Assembly (NCBI GenBank): GCA_026120185.1
Contig: JANUWF010000008.1
Location: 372,001-436,000 of the forward strand
Source: Voacanga thouarsii
Taxonomy: Eukaryota > Streptophyta > Magnoliopsida > Gentianales > Apocynaceae
Direction: 5' to 3'
Length of the DNA: 64,000 nucleotides
The translations under genes were made by a program, and so were the position numbers. This document shows positions 24,535 to 37,000 of the stretch, in pieces. Numbering within the stretch: the first letter of the stretch is position 1; each line of letters begins with the position of its first letter. The notes below the pieces were generated by a model that was not told the origin of the DNA, ran no database searches, and saw only the letters and a list, made by a program, of their open reading frames with translations.

Positions 24535-24741
24535 CGTGGCCACCCGCGCAAAAAGTTGAAAAAGGATAACAAGAAAAGCAACGACAGCAAAACTGCCCTC
24601 GTGTGGCTCAGAACGACGGAGGATAACAATTACCATCGGAAAAAAGGCAGAAGAAAAGGTCACAAATTGTAATCTGATTTCTGGCATAGTAGTGGTCTTG
24701 TTATTTGTCGAGTGGCTGAGGCTTAGCACTCTGCGCAGCGG
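24535..24741 (+). promoter_or_regulatory. LEPA upstream region between MULE-A and the start codon
   Basis: Only 207 bp, including the MULE-A target duplication copy, separate the transposon from the LEPA ATG. No clear TATA box was seen. The transcription start and core promoter must lie here or inside MULE-A. The first ATG after the MULE is the one at 24742. Confidence 0.5.
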
Positions 24742-25023
24742 ATGGCGAACATTACCGGAGACTTCTGCCGCCTCAAACTCATTTCGTTATTTCCAAACGT
24801 GCCCCTGCTCCACCGCCATCACCGCCAGAGCCAATGCAATATTCCTTCCATTGATTTCAAGTGCAATCTCATCTGCTCTTCTTCCGTGTATAAAGAGCGC
24901 TCAAGACGACGTCCAAGCTTCGGGGTCAATTGCCAGGCTACTGCTAATATCGAAAACAGCAAAAACGTTTCCAAATCCTCCCCGGAAGTGGCTGCCGCAG
25001 TAGGCAAAGACCGACTCTTGAAG
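24742..25023 (+). CDS. LEPA: LEPA exon 1 (transit peptide)
   Basis: Starts [17 protein letters not shown] and ends GKDRLLK at an AAG/GTTTGT donor, phase 0. It encodes the Ser/Arg-rich transit peptide, which precedes the conserved core. Confidence 0.9.
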
Positions 25024-28000
25024 GTTTGTTTCTGAAACGTCGTTTAAGATAACTCAAGCTTTTGTCTTTTTAAGCTTTTACTGTATTTCTTTTGTCTTCG
25101 GTCCATATACCGATGAGTGGAGAATTGAACAGAGAAAACGACATGAAATTTGAGTTCTGTCAGCATTTTGAAAATGATGCCAGGTTCAAGTTCAAGCTTA
25201 ACTTAAATGCGGGTGATACTGTGAAGAAGTTATAGTGTAAAGAAATTTCTGAAGCAACATAAAGTGATGTAAGTTGTCGACCTAGCACAAGAATGAGGGG
25301 GGTTTGTTAGGAATGAAATACACAATTTTTATTTTATGAGCGAAGTGTTGTCCGTTTCTGGAAAAACATGAGCTCGACTATCCCTTTTTGTCCTTGGGGT
25401 AATCTAAAAAATTTGATATTCGGGATAAGGCCATGAAGTTTATTGTCGTTCTACCATGGCAGATAGTATTAGTAAGCAATGTAAGTTATGTGCAGGTGCC
25501 CACATCAAAAATAAGGAATTTCTGCATAATAGCACATATTGATCACGGGAAATCAACGCTAGCAGACAAATTGCTTCAGATGACGGGGACAGTAGAGAGC
25601 CGAGTGATGAAGGATCAATTTCTTGATAACATGGATTTAGAAAGAGAAAGAGGCATCACTATAAAATTGCAGGTTCTTCGTTACCTTACTTGCTATCATC
25701 TGTATAATGAATTAATTGACCATTGAATTGGGAACAAAAGGAGAGAAATTTGAGAAATTAATATCTTGGGATAATATCACAAACCTTGCCTGAGGTTCTC
25801 CCTAATATCATGTAGATCCTGAGGATTGAAAAGCATCACCAACTCCTTGCACGTGACACTTGATTGGAAAAACAGTAAATCTTATAGTCAATTATCAATT
25901 TTACTCGTTGTGAGTATTTATTAAATCGAACTCTTTTTCTAGACATCAATGTATTTTTTTCAAAATAGTGTATCACACGATCGTTAAATGCTAAGAATAC
26001 AGGCGTATAACAAAATAATATAAATAATCTTAAAATCACCCCTCACGTTTTTTTTAACAAAAAAAATAACAGAAAAAATTGAAAAGATAGGGATCTACAA
26101 TGTTTTTAAAACATTTAATAAATTAATGTTATTGTAATTTTTTTTAAGATGATGTTGAATGTAATTTATCACTGTGAGAACATCTATACATGCATTAATA
26201 CTTAAACTACAAAAGTAGCATTATAAGATATTATAAAACATAAGAAATAAATTTCAATTTTCACTTATACTTCTTCTAGAATAAATTATTATATATAAAA
26301 GTAATAGTACAGTTGTTTTTTTTTTTTTTTGAAGAATAAAATTATAAAGTGATAAAGGGAAAGATTGGTAACTAACTATAAGATTTGATGTTTTGTTACA
26401 AAGGTGTAGATCTAGGCCAGACAAATGATATTATTCAAACCCTGGGGATGAATATGATATTAGGACAAACCTCAAGGGAGGTTTGTGATATTATCCCTAA
26501 TATATTTTAGTTTATTATCAAGTAATATAGTGCAATTGGTACTGTATTTGTTGATACAAATCTCTATAGGTTGGTATTTGTATATACCTATACGTTTGCA
26601 TGACATGCAAATGAGGACATACCTTCTTTCCTCGTTTATGGTGCTTTCTTAATTAATTAATTTTATAGTCTTTTATTTTTCATGTTATCAGTGGACCACT
26701 TTGATGCAACACCAAATTGTTACAGTAGGTGACACATTTAGTTGGAAGACTAGAATAAGAGTAAGAAACAGAGAAAGAGAACAATCTTACTCTTTGGAAT
26801 TAACCACCTAAGGTGAGGGTTACATCAGATGTTGGGCACACAACCAAAAATGATGCTTAAGCAGTATAACAAAATATTCCATCAATCTCAACTCTTTAAC
26901 ATCAAATGAAGTTATTACAGTTCATATGGTAAATGGTAGTTGGAGGCCAGGATTATCTATGTGATGCAGGAGAGTACTGTTTTACAATAATTTTCTATCA
27001 TTTGCAGCATGTTATTCATTTCTTTTTTCCTAGGAATTGGGTCAGTAGTTGAGGTAAGTGCACTTTGGCCGCTCCTTATTTGTTGTATTTTCTTTGAAAG
27101 AAAAAAAAACAATTGGTCATTAATTCATTTTCTGTTTGTTGATTGTGACTAGTAATTGATTATGGTCAGAGATTGATTGTATTAGCTTGATTGTAAGCTT
27201 AATTACTGGGATTTAGTTATTAGTAGGATTCTGTGATTGCGACTTTTTAGAGCGGACTGAACTTCATTGCCAAATACACTGCTATCAGTCTGATCAGGAG
27301 GTCTGAAACCAGGGTAGACAGCCAATTTGATGTTTTCTAATCAAATACGTAATGATATTGGCTGGGTAACAGAACGTTATCCATAAGGGGCTTTTCTTTT
27401 TCTTCTGTCTATTTACTTGAGGTTGGGGCCCCTCGTTTTCAATTTGAAGAAAGCTTGTAAGCTATTTACATAAAATATTGATAGAAAGACTTCTATTTGT
27501 AGGCTGTTAATTTTGGAACTTATTTTGCAATTTCTCTTACCGTACCAGGTCGCTCAAGCCCACGAAGCAATCAGTTTTTTCTTGTCTGTTTTGCACTGCA
27601 GTTACTGGTCTTTGATGTCAACCTAAGTCTTGTGATAAAATGATTCTAATGACCTTCCTTACTTGTCTGGAAAGGTGTTTTAAAGCCCTAATGGTTGATC
27701 CTGTTTACTTGAGCTTATATTTGATAATCCAGACAAGGGATTTCTCAATGAGGCTTTACTCTCCATTGCATGATACAGATTTCCACATGATGTCTCTGTT
27801 CTCTCAATTGTTGAAGCCCTTTTGAAACTGCTGAAAAAAAGTGCTTGGAAAAGGCTGATATAGAAATTAATACGATATTTTTATTTTCAATAGGATTCTA
27901 AGCAAAAGCAGTTTTGGAAAGCACCTCCGAGGTAGCTTCTCTGAAACAACCCTTTTTGTAGCTTTTTAAAGCTAGAATCAGAACTGAAAAAGCAATCAAG

Positions 28001-31000
28001 AACAGCCCAAAACAGCTTTTAGTTTAACAAAAGCTAAAAGCAGATTATTTTAAGCAACTAAGGCCAATTTACTTTAAGATTCAAGAAGCAATTTTGTTTG
28101 ATGCTAATTTGCGTAGTAAATTTCTATTTGTTGCAGGCTGCTCGAATGCGTTTCATGTATGAAAGTGAACCATATTGTCTCAATCTTATTGATACTCCTG
28201 GACATGTAGACTTCTCTTATGAGGTATATGCATTATTTATGTGGTTCTTTATAGTAATGGTTGATTACGTAGTAAAACTTCAAACTAGTGCTGCTATTTA
28301 TGGTTGTTATTCTAAGATGATGTTATGGCTAATCATGTTTATTTTATGGTAGATATTACGTTTCTTATTAAGCTCATGTTTCAACAAATTTGCATCTTTT
28401 TAGGCTCTAAAATAGAGTTGGCATGTTAGAGCCTTCGTTTGTTTTTGTGTGGCATAGGTTGAATTGAGTCTAAACAAAGTATTGGTTTATTTGTTTGTTT
28501 GTTCTTTTTTTTTTATTTGTCTGTTAGGAAAGGTGATCTTCTTGCGTAGGCCCTTCTCTAAGATAATTTTTCCATTTTTTTGTGGTGATGATATCCATGC
28601 CAGAACTACTAAAAATATTCTAGGATATCCCAAGACAATCTAAATCATTCAGAAGTTGGTGATTTATGTATTGTTTAAGATATCTACTTGATGCAAACAA
28701 CCTTATAGAATAGAGGCGGAATTTCCGGAAAATGGGTCTATTTTTTGGAGGATTTCCGACAATAGGGCTGGCTCAAACAATTTTACATTTATAGTATGGT
28801 CGCATTTTGCAAATGCGACGCCTCAAAAAGAGGTCGCATTTAGTGAATGCGACTAGAACTTCCCAGAAAATGGGAATATTGAAAAAAAATAGACAAATGC
28901 GACCTCGACTAATGCGACCTTGAGGTCGCATATAAGACAGCCGACCCAGCGCCGCAGCTGCATGCAACCTTCTTCCTCATTTCTCCAATGTCGTATTCTT
29001 CTCTTTGTGGGGAATTCTCTTAAGCCTTCTTCCTCATTTCTCCAATTTTTCTCTTGGACTTCTCTTAAGATCGCATTCTAGGCTCCCTAGTCTTCAACAT
29101 CAAAGGGTCCGTCAGCTCTTGCCTCTTGCTCTGCCACTGTCTAGGCCCAACCACCAGCCCTCCTCCTCTCCCACTCTTTCCTCCACACTCACCTACACTG
29201 GAGTCTCCCCCACCTCTAGTGTGTACAGCCACAGCTCACAAGATCACTTATTTTTCAAGAGTAATTATCAGATTTTCAGATTTTCTGGGGGTGGATTCAA
29301 AAATCAACGAGGAATCTCATATTATGGAGTTCATGCGGTTGATATTGATATTATTTCGTCCAAGTTGAAGTTGGGATTACAGATTTGATGTCGTGGTTGG
29401 AAGATTGGGGACTGTTATGAAGTTGTCTAACTGAGATGGATTTCTTGCTCTTGATAAAACAAAATGCAATCCAAACCACTTAAGGATTCCCAGAAGGTTC
29501 ATTTGCTCAGCTTAGCAGAAGAGTGAGACTATTTACAGTTATTTTTCACCATTTAATTTCAGGCCATGAAAGCAGCACCACCAACTATAATCCTCATGAT
29601 TCACTAACTCTCTTCTGCTCCACTCAGTGCCACTTTCCTAGTCTTTACCTGATGCAGAGAAGTCCCGCAGAGAGAAGAATGCGACCTTGGAGAAATGAGG
29701 AAGAAGGCTGCGGTTGTGGCGCTGGTTCAGTTGTCTAAGTGACCTCAAGGTTGCATTTCACTAATGCGACTTGAGGTCGCATTTTCATACTTTCTTGGAA
29801 CAATAAAAAAACATAGTAGCGAATGCGACCTCTTTTAGAGTGGTCGCATTAGTAATGCGACCACACTACAAATGTAAAATCGTTTGAGGCAGCCCTACTG
29901 TCGGAATTCCTCCAAAAAATAGACCCATTTTCCGGAAATTCTGGAATAGAGGACAAATCACAGAAAATAATAGGAAATAGCAACAGCCACAAAGAAAGTA
30001 GGACAACAGCTAAAAACAGGAAACAACCACCAAATAGTAGTAAACAACATCCAGAAACCAGAAACTTAAGTACAGTGTCTGAGGTGTCCAATAACTCACA
30101 AGATAGTTATTAGAATCTAAAAATTTTGTACTGTTTGAGACCAGAAACTGGTTTCTGCTAGCCTCTCGCGCCTAGAGCAGGTGCAGAGGGACTAGTAGGC
30201 ACCACCTAAAAATTTTGTACTGTTTGAGACCAGAAACTGGTTTCTGCTAGCCTCTCGTGCCTAGAGCAGGTGCAGAGGGACTAGTAGGCACCACGGGGTT
30301 GACTCCTCAAAACCCAAGCCTCCAAATCTACAAAGCCCTAGCTGGTTTGGAGGGCAGCTCTTTGCAGAATCTCTCTCAGGAATAGCCTTTCAAAAACTGC
30401 TGCAAATGGCTGGAAGCTTTGACTTATACCCAGCCACAAAGCTTTTAAGAGAAGCTGCCCCATAAGTCGCCACAAAGCTTCTCAGAGAAGCCATCCCATA
30501 TTTACTTCAAAACCCCTCTTAAAGATCACCTATCCTTTTAGTGCCCCTAACAAAATATCTTTCCAACAAAACACCCTTTTACATACTACATGACCCACCA
30601 TTAATTAACCTCTAAAGATCCCCCCCCCCCCCAAAAAAAAAAAAAAAACACAAATGCCCCTAACAAACATAAATGTGAAGAAAATAACATAAGTGGAAAA
30701 TATTTTAAGAAAATGAGTTTGCATCATTCCCCCTTCTTAGAAAGAACTTGCCTCCATACGAGTTGTCATCTTAGTTGCTTGACATAGCTTCCATGAATTT
30801 TCATAGTCAGTTTTACCAGCCCACTTTATCAAAAGTCTGAAATAAGTCCTATCTCTAGTCTCTCCTGAACACGTATAACAGCTTCAATGGTGTTAGCCTT
30901 GCCTGGACTACTTTGAACTGTATCCTAGCCTTCAGAACCTTGTACTCCTGCTGTTGGATCACCATGGAGTGGATATAGGTCAACCACATTAAAGATTGGT

Positions 31001-34000
31001 GGAGGTGTCTAAGCCTCCAGGGAGCTCAACCTTATAGGCATTCTCACCAAACTTCTGCAAAATTTTGCATGGCCTAGCTTTTCTGTCCTTCAATTTATGA
31101 TTAAGTGCCTGCTGGAAATCTATCTTTTTTAAGAAAAACCATTACTAGATCATCAACCTTACACTCCTTGAATCGCCTACGCCTATCAGCCCATTCTTTG
31201 TAGTGTTGATTCACTATATCAAGCCTCTTCCGCACTTCCTCTTGGACTTCTTTCAAGTGTTCAGCATAAGCAATAACATTATCACTTGCTCTAGGCTGAT
31301 TTAGAAATATTAATAAGATAAGAATCTGGTTCGAATTCCTCACACAAACCACCTCAAAAGGACTTCTCCCAGTAGACCTATTAATGGTATTGTTATAGGC
31401 AAATTTAGCTTGTGGCAAGATCATGTTCCACTGCTTTATGTGATCTTTGGTAAGGCAATGCAGTAAGTTTCCGAAAATTCTATTTGCCATTTCAGCTTGT
31501 CCATTGGTTTGAGAATGATAGGCACTACTGTACTGCAATTTGGTAGCCAACAACCTCCACAAAGTTGATACGAATCGCGGAAGCCTCTTGATTTTAAGAA
31601 CCAAATATGTAAGAGTTGGTCACCCAACTCCTACCAAATTCACACACACAAGAACCTAGATGCAAATGCAACTAACCTACTTGAGATTTGGTGAATCTAG
31701 CCTACTTCAAACACCTCAATACCCTAATCTATCAAGAGATTAGAACAATAAGAATGGGATTTGAAGGCACCCAAACTCAAACGTATCAAGAACACTAAGA
31801 AATTTCTAATACCTAAGAATAGAGAAAGAAGTTTTAGATTATCCCTTTAAAGTTTAGAGACATTGATCAAAGGTGGGACTAAACCCTTTGATTTGGTCTT
31901 GGTGAATGGGAATTACTCTTACACAGCTCCCTTCTAGAGAGGATTTGGTTTCCTACCAAAAAACTAAAAAATACTCTAAGCTATCTATTACAAGAGATAA
32001 ATGGCATATATATAGATGCCAAGACCTAAGCTATTAGAGATACTAATCCTAATCAAAAGAGGCCTTAAAACAAGTTAATTTGGTCTTTAAAAATATTACA
32101 ATTCATGATCAAATGTCAAAGAACCGAAACAAAGCAAAAAAAAATCAAGCAAACATTGAAAATGGCTTCAAGAAGGTTCCATAGCCATGCGCTTGATATA
32201 AACGGCCGTGCTCGTCTCGAGTTGAGCCTTTAGTGCTGTGTAGCTCGCCGTGCACAATGGCATGGCTTGGTGCATGACCGTGCATTTGGCCCTGCACCCA
32301 AACTGCTGGGAGCTTTGATTTCTGCAAAACACACGGCTTGGTGCATGTCCGTGCATTTAAGCTGTGTAGCCCTTGTTTCTGCACTCCAAACTTGATCTCC
32401 ATGACCTCCTTTGGCCCTCCATATGAATTGTGGCTTACTTTGAGCTCCCTTTGGTCCTCTTTTTGGCATCCATTGCTACCTCTCCCCTCTCTCCCTCTTT
32501 TTTGATCCTTGGCTTGTTGGCTTCATTAGCTTGACATCCTCCTTGAAGCCTTTTGAAAATGAGCCTTACCCAGGAGCTATGAGTTGTGGCTTGAATCTCT
32601 TTCCCTCTTCTTTGGTATAGCCTTCATGCCTTAACGATTCCTATCAAAAGTCCTCCAAAAATGGCTGAGAAATTTGGTGTCCCAATATGAAGTAATAGTC
32701 CTTGGCACCCTATGCAATCTGACCACTTCCCGAAATAAAAGATTTGCCACATGTGTTGCATCCAATGTCTTTTTGCATGCAATAAAGTGAGCCATCTTTG
32801 AAAACCAATCTACTACCACAAAGATAGAGTCAGTGCCTCTAGTTGTTCGGGGTAATCCCACCACAAAATCCATGCTTACATCACTCCAGGGGGCTATAGG
32901 CACTGGTGGACGAGTGTAAACTCGTGTATTTTGTTGTTGGCCCTTTGAAACTTGACAAACTTGACATCTGTCAACATACTTGTATACATCGCAACGCATA
33001 GAAGGCCAAAAGTATCTTTTTGCTACTAAATTAAGTGTCTTGTCCCTACGAAAATGACCTCCTAAACCTCCTCCATGTAGTTCTGATATCAAATACTCCC
33101 TTAGGGAACCTTCAAGAATGCATATCCTAGTTCCATTGAATAAATACCCCATCCTTCTCACCAAATTCTGCATATATGTCATGGTCCTTAGTTGCAATTT
33201 TCTCAACAATTCTGCTGTAATAAGGGTCTTCCTTATACTGCTGCTTAATGACGTCCAACCTAACAACACTAGTAGAAATGGTTTTTAGCAAATACGTTAT
33301 CCTGCTCAATGCATCAACCAGTTTATTTTGCAGCCTTGTGTTGCAGTGAGAAAGTGTACTCTTGGAAGAAAGCTACCCACGTAGCATGCCTTTGACTATC
33401 TTCTTTTGGGAATTAAGATATCTCAAGGCCTCGTGATTAGAATTCTGGATAAACTCCTTATGAATCAGGTAGTGTCTCTAGAATTTTAATGCCTGGACAA
33501 TCGCATAAAATTCCAGGTCATAAGTAGAGTAGATTTGTCGAGCCTTGTTTAGTTTATCACTAAAGAAAGCTACTAGTCTCCCTTCTTGGCTCAAAACAGC
33601 TCCAATCCCAACCTTTGATGCATCATGGTCAACTCCAATAAGTTTGCCAAAATCAGGCAAAGCCAAAATTAGTGCTTGAGTCATCAATTTCCTTATTTTT
33701 TCAAAGCTTTCCTGAGCATCACATGTCCAAGAAAAATTGCCACCTTTGAGGCATTTAGTAATAGGAGCCATTATAGTGCTGAAATTCTTATCAAACCTCC
33801 AAATAAATGTGGCCAGACCATGAAAACTTCTAACATCTATAAGCGTCCTTGGAGTGGGCTTCTATCTTGCTTGGATCAGCTTCTATTCCCTTTAATGAGA
33901 CAATAAAACCCAAGTAACAAACGAGAGTTAAAATGCAGGGGTTATATATTTGTTACATTGGTGAGAGTTTTATACATGTTACAAGGGGTTTAAACTAGGA

Positions 34001-37000
34001 AAGAATCACTACATTATAGGAGAATAATTGCTAATTCCTAATTTACATGATTGACAACCATGACATAATTGGCAACTAAGACACTCAGAATCAATTCCCT
34101 TGATTTTCAGAATCTTCGACTTTTTCAACACCACCTAGAAATCTAGTCTGTCCACCAGAAATCTACACTTCTTCATGTTCGCATAAAGGTGATTTTGTTG
34201 TAGAAGTTGCAGGACACACCTTAAATTCTCAATGTGGCTTGGTTTATCCTTGCTGTATATCAAGATACGATCAAAATACCTTACAACAAACTTCCCAATG
34301 TAGGGTTTCAACATTGATTCATGAACCTCATAAAGGTACTTGGTGCATTTGACAACCCAGAAGGCATGACCAGCCATTCATAGAGCCCTTCTTTGGTTTT
34401 GAAAGCTGTTTTCCACTCATCTCCAGGCCTGATTCTGATTTTATAGCCACTGTTCAAGTCAATCTTGGAATAAACTTGTGAGCCAGCTAACATCTCAAGC
34501 ATGTCATCTAACCCTGGAATAGGAAACCTGTATTTGACAGTGATCTTGTTGATAGCTTTGCTATCCACACACATTCTCCATGTCCGGTCCTTCTTAGGAG
34601 TAAGTTTGGTATGGCACAAGGACTTAGGCTCTCTTGGATGAATCATTTTTTTTAGAAGCTCCATAATTTGCCTTTGAAGCTCTTCATGCTCCTTGGGACT
34701 CATCCGACAGTGAGTTGAGTTAGGCAAAGTAGCTCGTGGAACAAGATCAATTTGATGTTGTATACTCCTCATTGGAGGAAGACCATTTGGCAACTCTCCT
34801 GGCATCACATTTTTGAATTCATTATCACCTCAATTTCACTAGGGAATCCCAGCTGCCGCTTTTCTTCTTTCTAGGTGAGAGCATAAATTAACCTGGTCTC
34901 CTTGCTTTCTTCCATGAAATCCTTTATACTCAAAAGAGTAAGTGACAACCAGCTTCTTTCCTTTCTATGTCATCATCCTCCATCAGTTTCAGTGCAAGTT
35001 TCTTCTTTTTCCCTCCTCCTTGCACAAAAAGTGAATAAGTATTCTTCACCTGATCATGAGTTGTGCCGCGGTCCTATTGCCAAGGTTGTCCAAGAAGAAT
35101 ATGACATGCATCCATAGGAACCGCATCACAGTAAACAGATTCTATAAAAGGACCAATTGAAAAATTAACAAGACATTTTGAAGATGCAATCATGTCATTT
35201 CCTTTGTTAAACCAAAGAATGTGATATGGCTGTGGATGGCTCTCGGTTTGTAATTTCAGCTTGTCTACCATCTCTTGACTGATCAGGTTTTCACTACTCC
35301 CGCAATCAATTATCAAGTTACAAAGCTTCCCACCAGCTGTACACCTAGTCCGAAATATGTTCTTGGGTAACCAATTATCAGGGTTGACTGGAGGAGAAAG
35401 TAATGACCTTCAAATGATTAAGGCCTCACCAATGACATCACCTTCAAGCCCCTCTTCTATCACATCATTCTCAATGTCATTATGTTGTTCTTGCTCCTCT
35501 AGACACAAAATTCTCTTCAAAATCAGCACCCTCATCTTTAGCAAGATTAACCCTTGCTTCACCCCTTTTTGGACATTCATTAGCTTGTGACCAGGTTCAA
35601 AACATCTATAACACTTTAGCATAGTTTTTCCCTGATTATTGGTCGGTCCTTGGGTTGTTCTTCCAGTCTTTTTGGCTAGTTTGCTGGCTGGATCGCATTG
35701 TTGCTGTTGTCTGGCCACCTCTAGTCCCGCTACCCACCTTGCTGGTTGATGCACTACTATTGCGAGAATCAGCAATTTTCTTAGGAATGGTGCGAGCAAG
35801 TTGTGATTCCACCTTTAGAGAAAGCTGATATGTGTCATGCACTTTTTTAGGTTGCTGCAAGCTTAATTATCTCGTATAGACAATTTGAGGCCATTTACAT
35901 TGCCACTAGCCTTTTGGTTTCTGTTGAGATTTGTATCTTTGTTATGGTCTCATTGAGAAATGAAGAGTATAGATAATTCTAGGGACTTGTGTGCAAAATT
36001 GTAAAGGCTATATATAAGCCTAAATCGTTATCGAATAAAATAAGTTTTACTCAATTAATCAATTTGGTATCAGAGCCAAACCCTAGCCGTAATCCGCTAC
36101 AGTACCCACCCTGCCGCTACAGTAAATCGCTCTAGTAACAGTAACCCTCCTTTCTCTCTAGGCCCTTCACCACTTCTAGTTTGTTTTCTATCTCCGTGCC
36201 CATGTGGGGAGGGCGATACCCCAAGGATCTCGAGATAGCATGAAGATGCGGAAGTTCTAGACAGATCTTGATGTGTAGAAGATCGAGATCGGGTCAAGGA
36301 GAAGAAGAAGGGTAAGTGTGTGATAGACTCATGTGATAGGTGTGAGGAACCCGAATACGGGTCGATGACAGAGGCTAGCAAGAATACGATGGAGGAGGTG
36401 GTTAAGAAATTAGATCCTGCAGATCTTGCGACATTGATGCGGTTTATGAGGATGTTGGGGGGTGAAAATTTTGCGAGGCCACCTACTGTTAAGGTGGAGC
36501 TTCCACCTATTGATCTAAAACTCAATGGGCCAGCAACGTATCTGAGCTGGTCACGTCGGGTGAGGTATACTCTGGAAGGGAGGAATCTACGGGAGTACTT
36601 GATAGCTGAGAAAGTAGAGCCAGCTGAGGGTACTGCAGGGAGAGATGAGTGGAAGTCAACTCACATGTTGGTGTACATGTGGCTTCTCAACTCAATGGTC
36701 CCGTCTATTGCTGCGACAGTGGATGGCATCGAGAACCTATGATGGTGTGGGGAGCAATTTGAGGGTGTTCCAGATTAAGAGGGACATCTATGCTACAGTC
36801 CAAGGAGATAGGACAGTGCAGGAGTATGCCACAGAGTTGTAGTGCTTGTGGCTAGATCATGATCATTTCTCGCCTCGAGCAGGCTGTAAAGATCCTGAGT
36901 GTAAGGAAAGAGAGGCCTTAATTCAGGAGAGGACTATGTTATTTCTCCAGGGGTTAGCCCCAGCATTTGAGCAAAGGACAGCGATGCTGCTAGCTCAGAC

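Larger units (their letters stand above)
28689..30726 (-). repeat. Gypsy-2 3' LTR (left), interrupted
   Basis: It matches 44955-45666 from TGATGCAAACA to GTTTGCATCA. It is enlarged by MULE-B (28717-29943) and by an 89-bp tandem duplication; without these it is about 713 bp, close to the 712 bp of its partner. On the minus strand a purine-rich tract (AGAAGGGGGAA) lies just before it at 30727-30737. Confidence 0.9.

Noticed and set aside
24692..25003. Alternative LEPA start or upstream frame
   Set aside because: It begins at a GTG and is in another frame; the ATG at 24742 leads into the conserved protein.
27820..28060. Possible hAT-like MITE with AAAGCAGTTTT and AAAACAGCTTTTAGTTT segments
   Set aside because: Internal repeats exist but no clear ends or target duplication.
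31566..32646. Possible independent gene from frames at 32145-32469
   Set aside because: The segment has LTR ends and a perfect 5-bp duplication; the frames are unrelated to any family I know.
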